Shown here piece after piece: positions 1-5,897 of a DNA stretch of 6,880 nucleotides. Each line of letters starts with the position of its first letter. The stretch's first letter is position 1. Origin of the DNA: Prevotellaceae bacterium (GTDB lineage Bacteria > Bacteroidota > Bacteroidia > Bacteroidales > UBA932); assembly GCA_031259655.1 (NCBI GenBank), contig JAIRLF010000210.1, positions 1 to 6,880 on the forward strand, in the 5' to 3' direction. Made by a program: the position numbers and the translations under genes. A model generated the notes under the pieces. It saw nothing but the letters and a program-made list of their open reading frames with translations, was not told the origin of the DNA and did no database searches.

Positions 1-645
1 TATATCCCCTATATCGCTGTCACCGATTCGAAAAAGGGACCCGTGATAAATCTCTACAATGCAGCGAAAGTGGAAATGAGCACTCCCGCGCAGAATCCAT
101 TGAAGTTGGACATCGAAACCGACTATCCGCAATCGGGAAAAGTACTGATACGGGTGACGCCCGACAATCCGGAATCGTTTACGCTGAAACTGCGTATTCC
201 GGCATGGAGCGAAAACACATCCGTGAAGGTGAACGGAAAGAAACAGACCGTCGCCGCCGGCGCTTATGCCGATATTACCCGCGCGTGGAAAGCGGGCGAC
301 CGTGTCGAAATCGTTTTCGACATGCGGTGCCGCGTGATAGATTCTCCGCACGGTACGAACCGCAAGGGCGACAATATGCAGGCGGTTGTTTACGGTCCCG
401 TTGTCCTTGCCCGCGACGAAAATACGGACAAGGAGTACAATCAGCCGGTTACCATCAAAGCCGACAAAGCCGGTCTGGTGAAAGCGACAAAGACAAAACC
501 GACGCTTGAGAGTACGCGCATGGAGTTTATCGTCCCGACGTCAAAGGGGACAATCCGCATGATTGACTATGCTTCGGTAAACAACTGGGATGGTTCGCAT
601 ATCTGTACATGGCTGCCGACGCATGAACATGAACATAAACATTGA
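1..645 (+). CDS. Glycoside hydrolase, DUF1680/GH127-like (beta-L-arabinofuranosidase type), C-terminal part
   Basis: The frame is open from base 1, so the gene begins outside the window and only the last 214 residues are seen; complete family members are usually about 600-800 residues. The visible part matches the beta-rich C-terminal domains of DUF1680 proteins: YIAVTDSKKGPVINLYN near residues 4-20, LRIPAW at 64-69 followed by a V-K-V-N-G strand, an A-W-K-A-G-D-R-V turn, and VYGPVVLARD at 130-139. The catalytic domain is not in view, so activity and substrate are inferred. GH127 enzymes release L-arabinofuranose from plant glycans and in Bacteroidota are often periplasmic. The protein ends with TWLP and then a short His/Glu tail, THEHEHKH, which looks like a non-family extension. 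The GTG at 43 is an internal codon, not a start. Confidence 0.8.
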   Translation, partial: YIPYIAVTDSKKGPVINLYNAAKVEMSTPAQNPLKLDIETDYPQSGKVLIRVTPDNPESFTLKLRIPAWSENTSVKVNGKKQTVAAGAYADITRAWKAGDRVEIVFDMRCRVIDSPHGTNRKGDNMQAVVYGPVVLARDENTDKEYNQPVTIKADKAGLVKATKTKPTLESTRMEFIVPTSKGTIRMIDYASVNNWDGSHICTWLPTHEHEHKH

Positions 646-671
646 GTATACCTGTAAAACGACAGGATTGT

Positions 672-838
672 TTAAACTTTAAAGTATTCTTCCCAGCCTG
701 AACGCGGAGGAACGTCTGCAAGCATTGCATTTGCAAACGGATTGTTTGTGAACATGGTTGCCGTTTCCGGCGTCGCAACTTGTCGGGAAACTGCTGCCCA
801 AAGACGAACATGCTCACGGACACAGTCATGCTCTTCAT
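672..838 (-). pseudogene. Small minus-strand gene with a one-base frameshift at its start
   Basis: A frame of 55 codons is open from 839 down to the TAA at 674-672, with convincing protein-like composition: REHVRLWAAVSRQ, PETATMFTNNPFANAML, then ADVPPRSGWEEYFKV at the C-terminus. It has no usable start codon in frame. An ATG at 838-836 lies one base out of frame; adding one base after it would give a complete protein of about 55 residues beginning M-K-E-H-D-C-V-R. This suggests a small gene broken by a single-base deletion, or a remnant of a longer one. It is convergent with the glycosidase, 27 bp from its stop. I do not recognise the family. Longer frames overlapping it on either strand look like shadows, rich in Arg, Cys and Gln. 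Confidence 0.45.
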
Positions 839-848
839 TTTAAGAATA

Positions 849-941
849 GCGGATACAAATGATGCAACTTTGCGTTTTGTGCCTTATTATGAGATTGAAA
901 AGGAAGAAATGACTTGCTTTGTATTCTTTACGGAAGATTAA
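849..941 (+). pseudogene. Possible coding fragment, C-terminal end only
   Basis: A short + strand frame ending in TAA at 939-941 encodes a hydrophobic/acidic stretch including TLRFVPYYEIEKEEMTCFVFF. It looks like a beta-rich C-terminal end and faintly recalls the L-x-P-Y-Y endings of DUF1680 proteins, which would fit a decayed second glycosidase copy. The frame can be read from an ATG at 810 (43 aa), but the upstream half overlaps the minus-strand remnant and has poor composition. No ribosome binding site is visible. It could also be chance. Confidence 0.25.
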
Positions 942-949
942 ATTATACG

Positions 950-999
950 AAGGCGGACTTGATATAATATAAGGCGGACTTGAGTCCGCCTTATATTAT
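950..999. terminator. Perfect 16-bp hairpin with a duplicated arm
   Basis: Bases 964-979 pair perfectly with 984-999 around a TTGA loop. The core is AAGGCGGAC/GTCCGCCTT and the outer stem is AT-rich. An extra copy of the left arm (AAGGCGGACTTGA) lies at 950-962, repeating 971-983, so the right arm could pair with either copy. The site lies between the convergent glycosidase and phosphate operon. A bidirectional terminator or transcript-end stabiliser is the simplest reading. There is no clear T-tract on either side beyond the AT-rich stem base, so a mobile or REP-like palindrome is also possible. Confidence 0.5.
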
Positions 1000-1038
1000 T
1001 GAGTCTTGAGATACAATATTCAAAGTCACAGAATCATT

Positions 1039-1290
1039 TCTACATTCATCGTTTTGCCGGCGACTTTCATCGTTCCGGCGTCTACTTTCATCGTTCCGAC
1101 GTCTACTTTCATTGTTCCGGCGTCTACTTTCATCGTTCCGGCGTCTACTTTCATCGTTCCGACGTCTACTTTCATTGTTCCGACGTCTACTTTCATTGTT
1201 CCGACGTCTACTTTCATCGTTCCGGCGTCTACTTTCATTGTTCCGACGTCTATTTTCGTTGTTTCGCTGTCTATTTTCGTGTCAACCGAA
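1039..1290. repeat. 21-bp tandem minisatellite
   Basis: Eight 21-bp units run without length change from 1081 to 1248. Degenerate units lie on both sides: 1039-1080 (24 + 18 bp), 1249-1269 and, weakly, 1270-1290. Within the eight units only two positions vary: unit base 11 (C or T) and base 19 (G or A). The period is a multiple of three and the core has no stops in all three + frames and in two minus frames. One minus frame reads as repeats of G-T-M-K-V-D-A/V. None of these frames has a convincing start context. The array begins just after the stop of the PstS gene, so it would be the 3' untranslated region of that operon. Confidence 0.9.
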
Positions 1291-1297
1291 TGTTATT

Positions 1298-2266
1298 TCA
1301 TTTTTCATTTTCAATTTTTAATTCCTTCAGTCCTTTTTGCAGTTTTTCGTTTGGGAGGCTGATATATCCTGCCGGGATATTGTGTTTTTGTCCGTCGGTG
1401 AGGATATATTTGATAAATTCGACGACGGCGGGTTTCGTTGGCGTTCCTTTAGACACTAAATAAAGGTCGCGTGCGGGAGGCGACGGATAGCGATCTTCGG
1501 CTATTGCTTTGATTACCTCGTCTTTTGTGTCGTAAAACAGTTCGGTGGAGTCAAGAGTGCCATTGTTATTGACATCGATAGGAAGAGGAAGCATTCCGGG
1601 ATTTGGTTTACGGCTTGTTTCGTCGTACACGTATCCGATGTTGTTCAGACCGATACCGAGTATATCCTTTTGAATTGCGGTAGCAAGACCCGGATCACCG
1701 AAAACGCCTGTTCCTGTAAGGTCTTCCTGTTTTTTTCCCATCCACAGCGCCCATGTTTCTGCGGCGCCGCAGGCGTCGGAACGGGTGTAAACATGTATGG
1801 CGCCGGTATTTGCCGAACCGGTAATCTGTCCCCATGTTTTGTATTCGGCAGTAATCCATAATTTTATTGCTGCTTCGCGTGTCAATCCCGTTTTCATCAA
1901 ATTCTCCAAATCGGGATTTCCGGCGTTAACAGTTGCAACGACCGCATCCTTTGCAACTGCAAATGCAAGAGCGCCTTTCTCTGTTTCAGGAGGATAAATC
2001 TCTCGTGAGACCATCCCCAAATCCACTACATTTGCTAACACGTCGGTCATTCCCTTACCTGCGCCGCCGGCGGAAATGTCGATTCTCACGCCCGGATGCA
2101 GATTCTGAAATTCGTCCGCCCATTTAACTGCCAGCGGGTAAAGAGCAAACGCTCCCGATATCGAAATATCGCCCTGTAAACCACCTTTTTTAGCCTGTCG
2201 TTTCGACCCGCACGAACTGACAACAAGCGCTAAAATCATAACTGTCAATAAAAATAAATTTCTCAT
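1298..2266 (-). CDS. pstS: PstS-like phosphate ABC transporter substrate-binding lipoprotein
   Basis: The periplasmic binding protein would capture phosphate and deliver it to a PstCAB permease. I chose the ATG at 2266; a GTG one codon upstream is possible. The 322-aa product starts with a lipoprotein signal peptide ending VVSSC, with the acylated cysteine at 19. The following GSKRQAKK lacks the acidic surface-export signal of Bacteroidota, which suggests a periplasm-facing protein. Family motifs are SGAFALYP (37-44), SAGGAGKG (65-72), VDLGMVSRE (81-89), and RSDACGAAETW (162-172). The usual ligand-loop S-G-T is C-G-A here, so ligand specificity is less certain. Residues 231-242 form a textbook EF-hand-type loop, DVNNNGTLDSTE. 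The gene follows the porin by 37 bp, probably in one operon. No pstC, pstA, pstB or phoU follows it. Confidence 0.85.
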   Translation of the reverse strand: MRNLFLLTVMILALVVSSCGSKRQAKKGGLQGDISISGAFALYPLAVKWADEFQNLHPGVRIDISAGGAGKGMTDVLANVVDLGMVSREIYPPETEKGALAFAVAKDAVVATVNAGNPDLENLMKTGLTREAAIKLWITAEYKTWGQITGSANTGAIHVYTRSDACGAAETWALWMGKKQEDLTGTGVFGDPGLATAIQKDILGIGLNNIGYVYDETSRKPNPGMLPLPIDVNNNGTLDSTELFYDTKDEVIKAIAEDRYPSPPARDLYLVSKGTPTKPAVVEFIKYILTDGQKHNIPAGYISLPNEKLQKGLKELKIENEK

Positions 2267-2303
2267 CACTTTTGTATTTTATATTTTAATTAAATAAACA
2301 TTC

Positions 2304-3314
2304 TCAAAACAGCGCAAAGAACTGCAATGCAACATGATTAACATCGGGGCTGTCGACAGTTGTCCGGAACGAATAATTCAGTCTGAGCTGAAAGTTTTTG
2401 ACCGGAAAATAGTTGATACCTGCGATATAGTTTGTTTGCCATGTCTCTTTTGCCGAAATATCTCTTCTGAAATGATCGTATTTCAGCAGAGTTTGGATTT
2501 TGGGATGAACGAAATATCCCGCAACAACGTAATAACCGTCACTGTCGATGTCTCCGGTTTTACCGTAAATATATTCGCTCCTGACGAGCAGTTTGTTATT
2601 GACGTATCTCAATCCGCCGCCTGTCCGGACACGCTGAATATTTTCGCCCTGTGGTCCTGTCGAACCGTTGTAGTGCGATATTGATAAGGTGATTTCTTTT
2701 AACGGATGAACACAAAACGTACCGGCAAAATCCTTCGATTTGTTATTATCCGACACATTTATTCCGTTTCCGTTGAAAAGTCCCACTGAATATTCATATA
2801 CACTGTAATCTTTTACAGGAAAAAACTTTCCGTGAAAACTAACTCCAATATCCCGTCCGTTTGACGAAATCCCCGACACATCGTTGTATCCGCTTAATCC
2901 GGTTATAACCATCGAATTATCGATCATTTCATAGACATGTACGCTATACGGATTTTCGAGCGAAAATGGAACTTTAAATTCTCCCGCTTTGATGTTAAAC
3001 GCATTGACCGAATGCCAGTTGACAAAGGCATCCAATATTTTCGGATTCCCCGCAAACTCGACATTAAGATGATAATCAACCGAAGAAGCCACATCGCCTT
3101 TGAAACTGATTCTTGCTCGCCGGATATCAAAACTGTTCATGCCTTCGTCCGCATCACTGTACTGATAACGCATGTTTACAGTCCCCGATATTCTGTTAAC
3201 CAATTTAGTAACGATGTTTTCGGATTTATCGCCGACTTTGTCCTGCGCTTCTGTTTTCGAGAATATTAATAAAAAGAATATAAAAAAATAAAAAGAATAT
3301 AAAAAATGTTTCAT
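2304..3314 (-). CDS. Phosphate-selective porin O/P family outer-membrane protein
   Basis: The 336-aa product belongs to the OprO/OprP porin family: outer-membrane beta-barrels that let phosphate or polyphosphate diffuse in. It has a strongly hydrophobic signal peptide with likely cleavage after TEA at residue 23. Typical family segments follow: FDIRRARISFKGD (62-74), AGEFKVPFSLE (110-120), GRDIGVSFHGKF (153-164), YSVGLFNGNGIN (175-186), and FVHPKIQTLLKYDHF near 268-282. The chain ends in a phenylalanine after alternating barrel residues (FFALF), as expected for recognition by the BAM complex. The length is somewhat short for the family. The start codon overlaps the stop of the upstream GNAT gene as ATGA (3314-3311), which indicates translational coupling. 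The PstS gene follows 37 bp downstream, supporting a role in phosphate uptake. Confidence 0.88.
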   Translation of the reverse strand: MKHFLYSFYFFIFFLLIFSKTEAQDKVGDKSENIVTKLVNRISGTVNMRYQYSDADEGMNSFDIRRARISFKGDVASSVDYHLNVEFAGNPKILDAFVNWHSVNAFNIKAGEFKVPFSLENPYSVHVYEMIDNSMVITGLSGYNDVSGISSNGRDIGVSFHGKFFPVKDYSVYEYSVGLFNGNGINVSDNNKSKDFAGTFCVHPLKEITLSISHYNGSTGPQGENIQRVRTGGGLRYVNNKLLVRSEYIYGKTGDIDSDGYYVVAGYFVHPKIQTLLKYDHFRRDISAKETWQTNYIAGINYFPVKNFQLRLNYSFRTTVDSPDVNHVALQFFALF

Positions 3315-4540
3315 AATCCTTGTTGTTTACTTTCGTTATTAACTGTTTTTCTGCTTTTTCCCATTTTGGGACAGCGTGAAAACTCATTTTTCTGCTTTTC
3401 GTCGTCGAAAAGCAAACGGTAAGTTGCATGGGTTTTGTATATTTTGCCGCCAATCTGTTCCTGAAAACGCATCATCAGAGGATTGAAATCGCCAACCCAC
3501 GTCAAATCAATGTCTTTATAAGGAAATTTTTTGTCGAAAGCGGTTTTTGCAAATTCCATGACTAATGCGCCTTCCAAACCAAAACCTCTGTATTCCGGCA
3601 CAATAGCAAATATCAAACTGATTATTCTGGTACAGACTTTTTTTACTTTCAGCAGATAAAGAAATTTCAATTTGTGGAAAAACGAAAATTTGCCGTTCAG
3701 ATACTTAATTATCTGATTGATTTCCGGTATCTGTACAAAAAAACCTATTGGCTCGTCGTTGTGATACAGAAAGATAATCAACCGTTTGTCGATTACAGGT
3801 TTCAGTTCCCTGACTAATGCAGCAGCCTCGACTTCGCTCATTTCCTTTATTCCGCTGTGATTAACCCACGATTTGTTGTAGATATGGCGGAATACTTCGG
3901 CTTCCTGCTTTAATTTTCCGGTGTTTATGTGACGAAAATGATATTCCGGATTTCGTGCTGTACGTTCGGCTTTTTCCTTAAACAGCGGCGACAAATTTTC
4001 GGTGTTGACAGGACGAAGATATGAATACTGATAAAAATAATTCCTGAATCCGTACGCTTCGAAAAGATCTTTGTAATACGGTAAATGATAATTCATTCCA
4101 TACGATGGCTCAGTGAAACCATCGACAAGCAGTCCCCACCATTTTTCCCGCGAGCCGAAATTGACAGGACCGTCCATAGCAGCCATTCCGTTCATTTTCA
4201 GCCACAGTTTACACTGCTCAAACAGTGCAAAGGCGGCATTGACGTCATTGATACATTCGAAAAATCCCATTCCACCGGTCGGCTGTTCGTTAAGTTCGGC
4301 GGTATCGTAATCGATGAAAGCGGCGACGCGTCCTACAGTTTTTCCGTATTCGTCCTGCGCAATCCACCGGCACAACTTTCCATGCAAAAACATTTTGTTC
4401 TTTTTCGGGTCAAAAACACGCTTTATTTCCACATCGAGGGGGCGAATCCAATGCAAATCGTCCCTGTAAAGCCTCTCTTGAATGTCGTAAAATTCGACTT
4501 CTAATTTTTTGTCCGTGACTTCAATTATATTGTAATTCAT
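3311..4540 (-). CDS. GNAT-fold acyltransferase-like protein (YghO-like)
   Basis: The 409-aa product resembles large Bacteroidota GNAT-superfamily proteins of the YghO type. Characteristic segments are GPVNFGSREKWWGLLVDGF at 124-142, then Y-G-M-N-Y-H-L-P-Y-Y at 147-156 and FEAYGF at 160-165. The C-terminal half contains the acetyl-CoA loop-like motif IVPEYRGFGLEGALV at 313-327 (R-G-F-G-x-x-G), followed by WVGDFNPLMMRFQEQIGG at 348-365. The expected chemistry is acyl transfer from a CoA thioester, but the acceptor is unknown. It is the first gene of the operon with the phosphate porin and PstS. The last about 25 residues are polar and basic and fall outside the fold. A promoter with a TACTTTTG element lies about 26 bp upstream of the start. 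It has no obvious link to phosphate metabolism apart from its position. Confidence 0.75.
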   Translation of the reverse strand: MNYNIIEVTDKKLEVEFYDIQERLYRDDLHWIRPLDVEIKRVFDPKKNKMFLHGKLCRWIAQDEYGKTVGRVAAFIDYDTAELNEQPTGGMGFFECINDVNAAFALFEQCKLWLKMNGMAAMDGPVNFGSREKWWGLLVDGFTEPSYGMNYHLPYYKDLFEAYGFRNYFYQYSYLRPVNTENLSPLFKEKAERTARNPEYHFRHINTGKLKQEAEVFRHIYNKSWVNHSGIKEMSEVEAAALVRELKPVIDKRLIIFLYHNDEPIGFFVQIPEINQIIKYLNGKFSFFHKLKFLYLLKVKKVCTRIISLIFAIVPEYRGFGLEGALVMEFAKTAFDKKFPYKDIDLTWVGDFNPLMMRFQEQIGGKIYKTHATYRLLFDDEKQKNEFSRCPKMGKSRKTVNNESKQQGL

Positions 4541-4566
4541 TCAAAAATAATTTCTAACACACGACG

Positions 4567-4574
4567 CAAAAGTA
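4567..4574 (-). promoter_or_regulatory. Bacteroidota -7 element of the phosphate operon
   Basis: On the minus strand the sequence reads TACTTTTG, a full match to the Bacteroidota consensus TAnnTTTG. Transcription would begin roughly 5-8 bases downstream, leaving a leader of about 20 nt before the ATG at 4540. No TTTG -33 element stands at the usual distance; the position is occupied by direct repeats, suggesting activator dependence. Confidence 0.6.
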
Positions 4575-4594
4575 CAAAAAAGATGAGAAATGAA

Positions 4595-4616
4595 AATATT
4601 TTCAAAATATTTTCAA
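4595..4616 (-). promoter_or_regulatory. Tandem 11-bp direct repeat, Pho-box-like operator
   Basis: On the minus strand two perfect copies of TTGAAAATATT stand head to tail (4616-4606 and 4605-4595), followed by a weak third half beginning TTCATTT. Twenty bases separate the second copy from the -7 element, so the repeats cover the -35 to -55 zone. PhoB and PhoP family regulators bind direct repeats with an 11-bp period at this position (Bacillus type TTnACA-N5). The repeats also contain the 14-bp palindrome TGAAAATATTTTCA at 4591-4604. Regulation by phosphate is inferred from this geometry and the genes controlled. Confidence 0.45.
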
Positions 4617-4622
4617 GAAAAA

Positions 4623-4653
4623 TTTGCAGATTCAAAAAATAGCATTACCTTTG
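4623..4653 (+). promoter_or_regulatory. Promoter of the tRNA-Asp gene
   Basis: TTTG at 4623-4626 and TACCTTTG at 4646-4653 are separated by 19 bp. This is a complete match to the Bacteroidota housekeeping promoter (TTTG, 19-21 bp, TAnnTTTG). Initiation would fall just upstream of the mature 5' end at 4669. Confidence 0.8.
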
Positions 4654-4668
4654 CGCCCGAATTTGTCC

Positions 4669-4743
4669 GGTGCGGTAGTTCAGCTTGGTTAGAATACATG
4701 CCTGTCACGCATGGGGTCGCGGGTTCGAGTCCCGTCCGCACCG
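4669..4743 (+). tRNA. tRNA-Asp (anticodon GTC)
   Basis: A full cloverleaf folds. The acceptor stem is GGTGCGG (4669-4675) with CCGCACC (4736-4742). The D arm is GTTC/GAAT. The anticodon stem is CATGC/GCATG with loop CTGTCAC, anticodon GTC at 4704-4706. The variable loop is GGGTC, and the T arm is GCGGG-TTCGAGT-CCCGT. The discriminator base is G4743, the aspartate identity base. The 3' CCA is not encoded (CAAG follows), as is common in Bacteroidota. It has its own promoter and terminator, so it is a single-gene unit. Confidence 0.97.
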
Positions 4744-4749
4744 CAAGTC

Positions 4750-4789
4750 AAAACGCTAATAATCAAATTAATAGATTGTTAGCGTTTTT
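4750..4789 (+). terminator. Rho-independent terminator after tRNA-Asp, probably bidirectional
   Basis: Bases 4750-4764 pair with 4774-4788 in a 15-bp stem with a single G-T wobble (4760/4778) and a 9-base loop. A run of five T (4785-4789) follows on the + strand. The stem starts with AAAA, so the minus strand also gets a short T run, and the same hairpin could end the convergent minus-strand genes. It overlaps the last codons of the minus-strand remnant. Confidence 0.8.
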
Positions 4790-4977
4790 GATTTTATAAT
4801 AAAAACTTTTTTCATCGCCAAAATATTGGAACTCGGCACAGTAACGTATTCCGGCAACTCTAACCGCAAGTTGTAAGCGTCGATGTTCGTGTACACCGCA
4901 GCATAAGTTTCTTCCATTCCTGCCGGAGTTGGCACAGGAACATAAAGGCTGCCGGCATCCGATACAGTGGAGTCTGG
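4768..4977 (-). pseudogene. 3' remnant of an unrecognised gene, start lost
   Basis: The minus strand is open for 69 codons between TAA (4980-4978) and TAA (4770-4768) and reads like genuine protein. It contains SDAGSLYVPVPTPAGMEET, then YAAVYTNIDAYNLRLELPEY and VTVPSSNILAMKKVF. Codons are mixed with good GC at third positions, unlike the AT-rich genes upstream. Its natural start is missing; the only internal ATG (4917) would give 49 aa and lies mid-domain. The final residues run into the terminator stem, so the end is probably also not original. The frame stops being protein-like exactly where the base composition changes near 4980. I do not recognise the family. It overlaps the last 37 codons of the 201-aa gene in another frame. 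Confidence 0.5.
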
Positions 4978-5465
4978 TTATATTTTGTTCCAAATGTACT
5001 CACATATTCAAAATAGTGTTGTACATATTGCTTTATCTGATTTATTTCCCGTTCGGAAATAAATTCAAATATGCTTTCGGATTGCTTTATCCACTGTTCC
5101 TCATTGGCTCGGTATTGGTCATAAAATTCACGTTCCAAATCTCGCTTGAAAACATCGGCATCGTTTCTATGTGCGGCTTGATATTGGTTTAACTTGACTT
5201 GCAAATATTCCGAATATATTTTTGTCGTATCCTCTCCCCAATGTTTTATTAGCCATGCAACAAAGCCGCAAGCCATAATCGGCAGTTCCTGTATCGCCGG
5301 ATAATTATACGGTGATACCAGCCAACGAGCACAATCTGTGGTTGTTTCCAGAAACCTGTACTGACAATTATTATTAATATCTACAAACTTTCCGGCTCTG
5401 CCATTTTTCCAATAATTGGTAATCGTTCTATCTGAAACAAATTTTATTAAATCTCTTTCTTCCAT
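4860..5465 (-). CDS. Hypothetical protein with a chimeric C-terminus
   Basis: The 201-aa frame starts at an ATG preceded by an A-rich leader (AAATAAATAAA), typical of initiation sites in this phylum. It follows the 128-aa gene by 45 bp. Residues 1-164 look like an authentic soluble, largely helical protein, with long charged helices around 84-150 (for example DADVFKRDLEREFYDQY) and a hydrophobic segment LPIMACGFVAWLI at 61-73 that is too short and isolated to be a clear membrane anchor. Residues 165-201 look different, ending in Arg/Thr/Cys-rich sequence, and are out-of-frame translation of the older remnant. The gene was therefore probably truncated at its 3' end when the block was joined here. 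I do not recognise the family. Confidence 0.6.
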   Translation of the reverse strand: MEERDLIKFVSDRTITNYWKNGRAGKFVDINNNCQYRFLETTTDCARWLVSPYNYPAIQELPIMACGFVAWLIKHWGEDTTKIYSEYLQVKLNQYQAAHRNDADVFKRDLEREFYDQYRANEEQWIKQSESIFEFISEREINQIKQYVQHYFEYVSTFGTKYNQTPLYRMPAAFMFLCQLRQEWKKLMLRCTRTSTLTTCG

Positions 5466-5510
5466 TTTATTTATTTTAATATATTTTATTTCATTCTTTT
5501 TGCATTATTT

Positions 5511-5897
5511 CTATTTGATTTGTATTTCTATGTAATGTGAAATATCGCTATTGAGGTCATCTTCAAAAGGAATAACATAATAGAAGGCATCGAATAAATG
5601 TCCGATATGCTTTTTCAATTCAATAGCAAGGCGTATTCCTCTTTTACTAAAATCATCCCAGTCAAACCCCTCGTTATGTTCAAAAGGTCCTGTCATTTCA
5701 AATTCCTGTTGCCATTCATCAATTCTTTTTGCCAATTCTATCGGAATTTTTATTCCATCAAAGTCATCTTCATCATAAACAGCAATACATATCTCGTCCG
5801 ATGTGCCATCGATATAATGATTTATTTCCCATCCCCAAGCATTACCGTAATCTGCCATTAACTTGAAGTAGCGTTTTATCGGTTTTTCATTTTTCAT
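5511..5897 (-). CDS. Small acidic hypothetical protein, possibly immunity-like
   Basis: The product is 128 aa and rich in Asp and Glu, with no signal peptide or membrane segment, so it is probably cytosolic. Visible segments are YFKLMADYGNAWGWEIN (10-26), an acidic turn DEDDFDG (42-48), a helix IELAKRIDEWQQEFE (53-67), the patch GFDWDDFSKRGIRLAIELKK (77-96), and a closing strand YYVIPFEDD (106-114). The W-Q-x-E-F, FDW-x-x-F-x-x-x-G-x-x-LA-x-x-LK and Y-V-I-P-x-E-D pattern recalls small bacterial proteins that accompany toxin-immunity loci, but I cannot name a family and state this only as inference. The start ATG shares one base with the TAA of the upstream 61-aa gene (TAATG at 5899-5895), so the two are translationally coupled. 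Confidence 0.7.
   Translation of the reverse strand: MKNEKPIKRYFKLMADYGNAWGWEINHYIDGTSDEICIAVYDEDDFDGIKIPIELAKRIDEWQQEFEMTGPFEHNEGFDWDDFSKRGIRLAIELKKHIGHLFDAFYYVIPFEDDLNSDISHYIEIQIK

Noticed and set aside
204..509. A 101-codon + frame inside the glycosidase
   Set aside because: It is very Arg-rich and out of frame within a clear family gene.
527..838. A 103-codon minus-strand frame starting at ATG 838
   Set aside because: It overlaps the 3' end of the glycosidase, has Arg/Gln/Cys-rich composition, and the protein-like signal lies in the neighbouring frame of the same strand.
806..840. Histidine-rich peptide HAHGHSHALHF on the + strand, suggesting a metal-binding protein
   Set aside because: It is the reverse-strand shadow of the minus-strand remnant and is flanked closely by stops in its own frame.
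1081..1248. CRISPR array
   Set aside because: Units are directly abutting 21-bp copies without unique spacers, and there are no cas genes nearby.
999..1463. Long + and minus frames through the minisatellite (for example 154, 118 and 70 codons)
   Set aside because: They are open only because a stop-free 21-bp unit is repeated; their ends run into pstS antisense or lack start signals.
4724..4743. Attachment site formed by the tRNA 3' end
   Set aside because: No second copy of the tRNA 3' sequence and no integrase gene is visible in the window, so att sites cannot be supported even though the setting is suggestive.
4590..4799. A 69-codon + frame through the tRNA
   Set aside because: It crosses the promoter, the whole tRNA-Asp gene and its terminator; it is a by-product of the RNA gene.
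4763..4993. A 76-codon Cys/Arg-rich minus-strand frame
   Set aside because: It is a shadow of the more protein-like remnant frame at 4768-4977.
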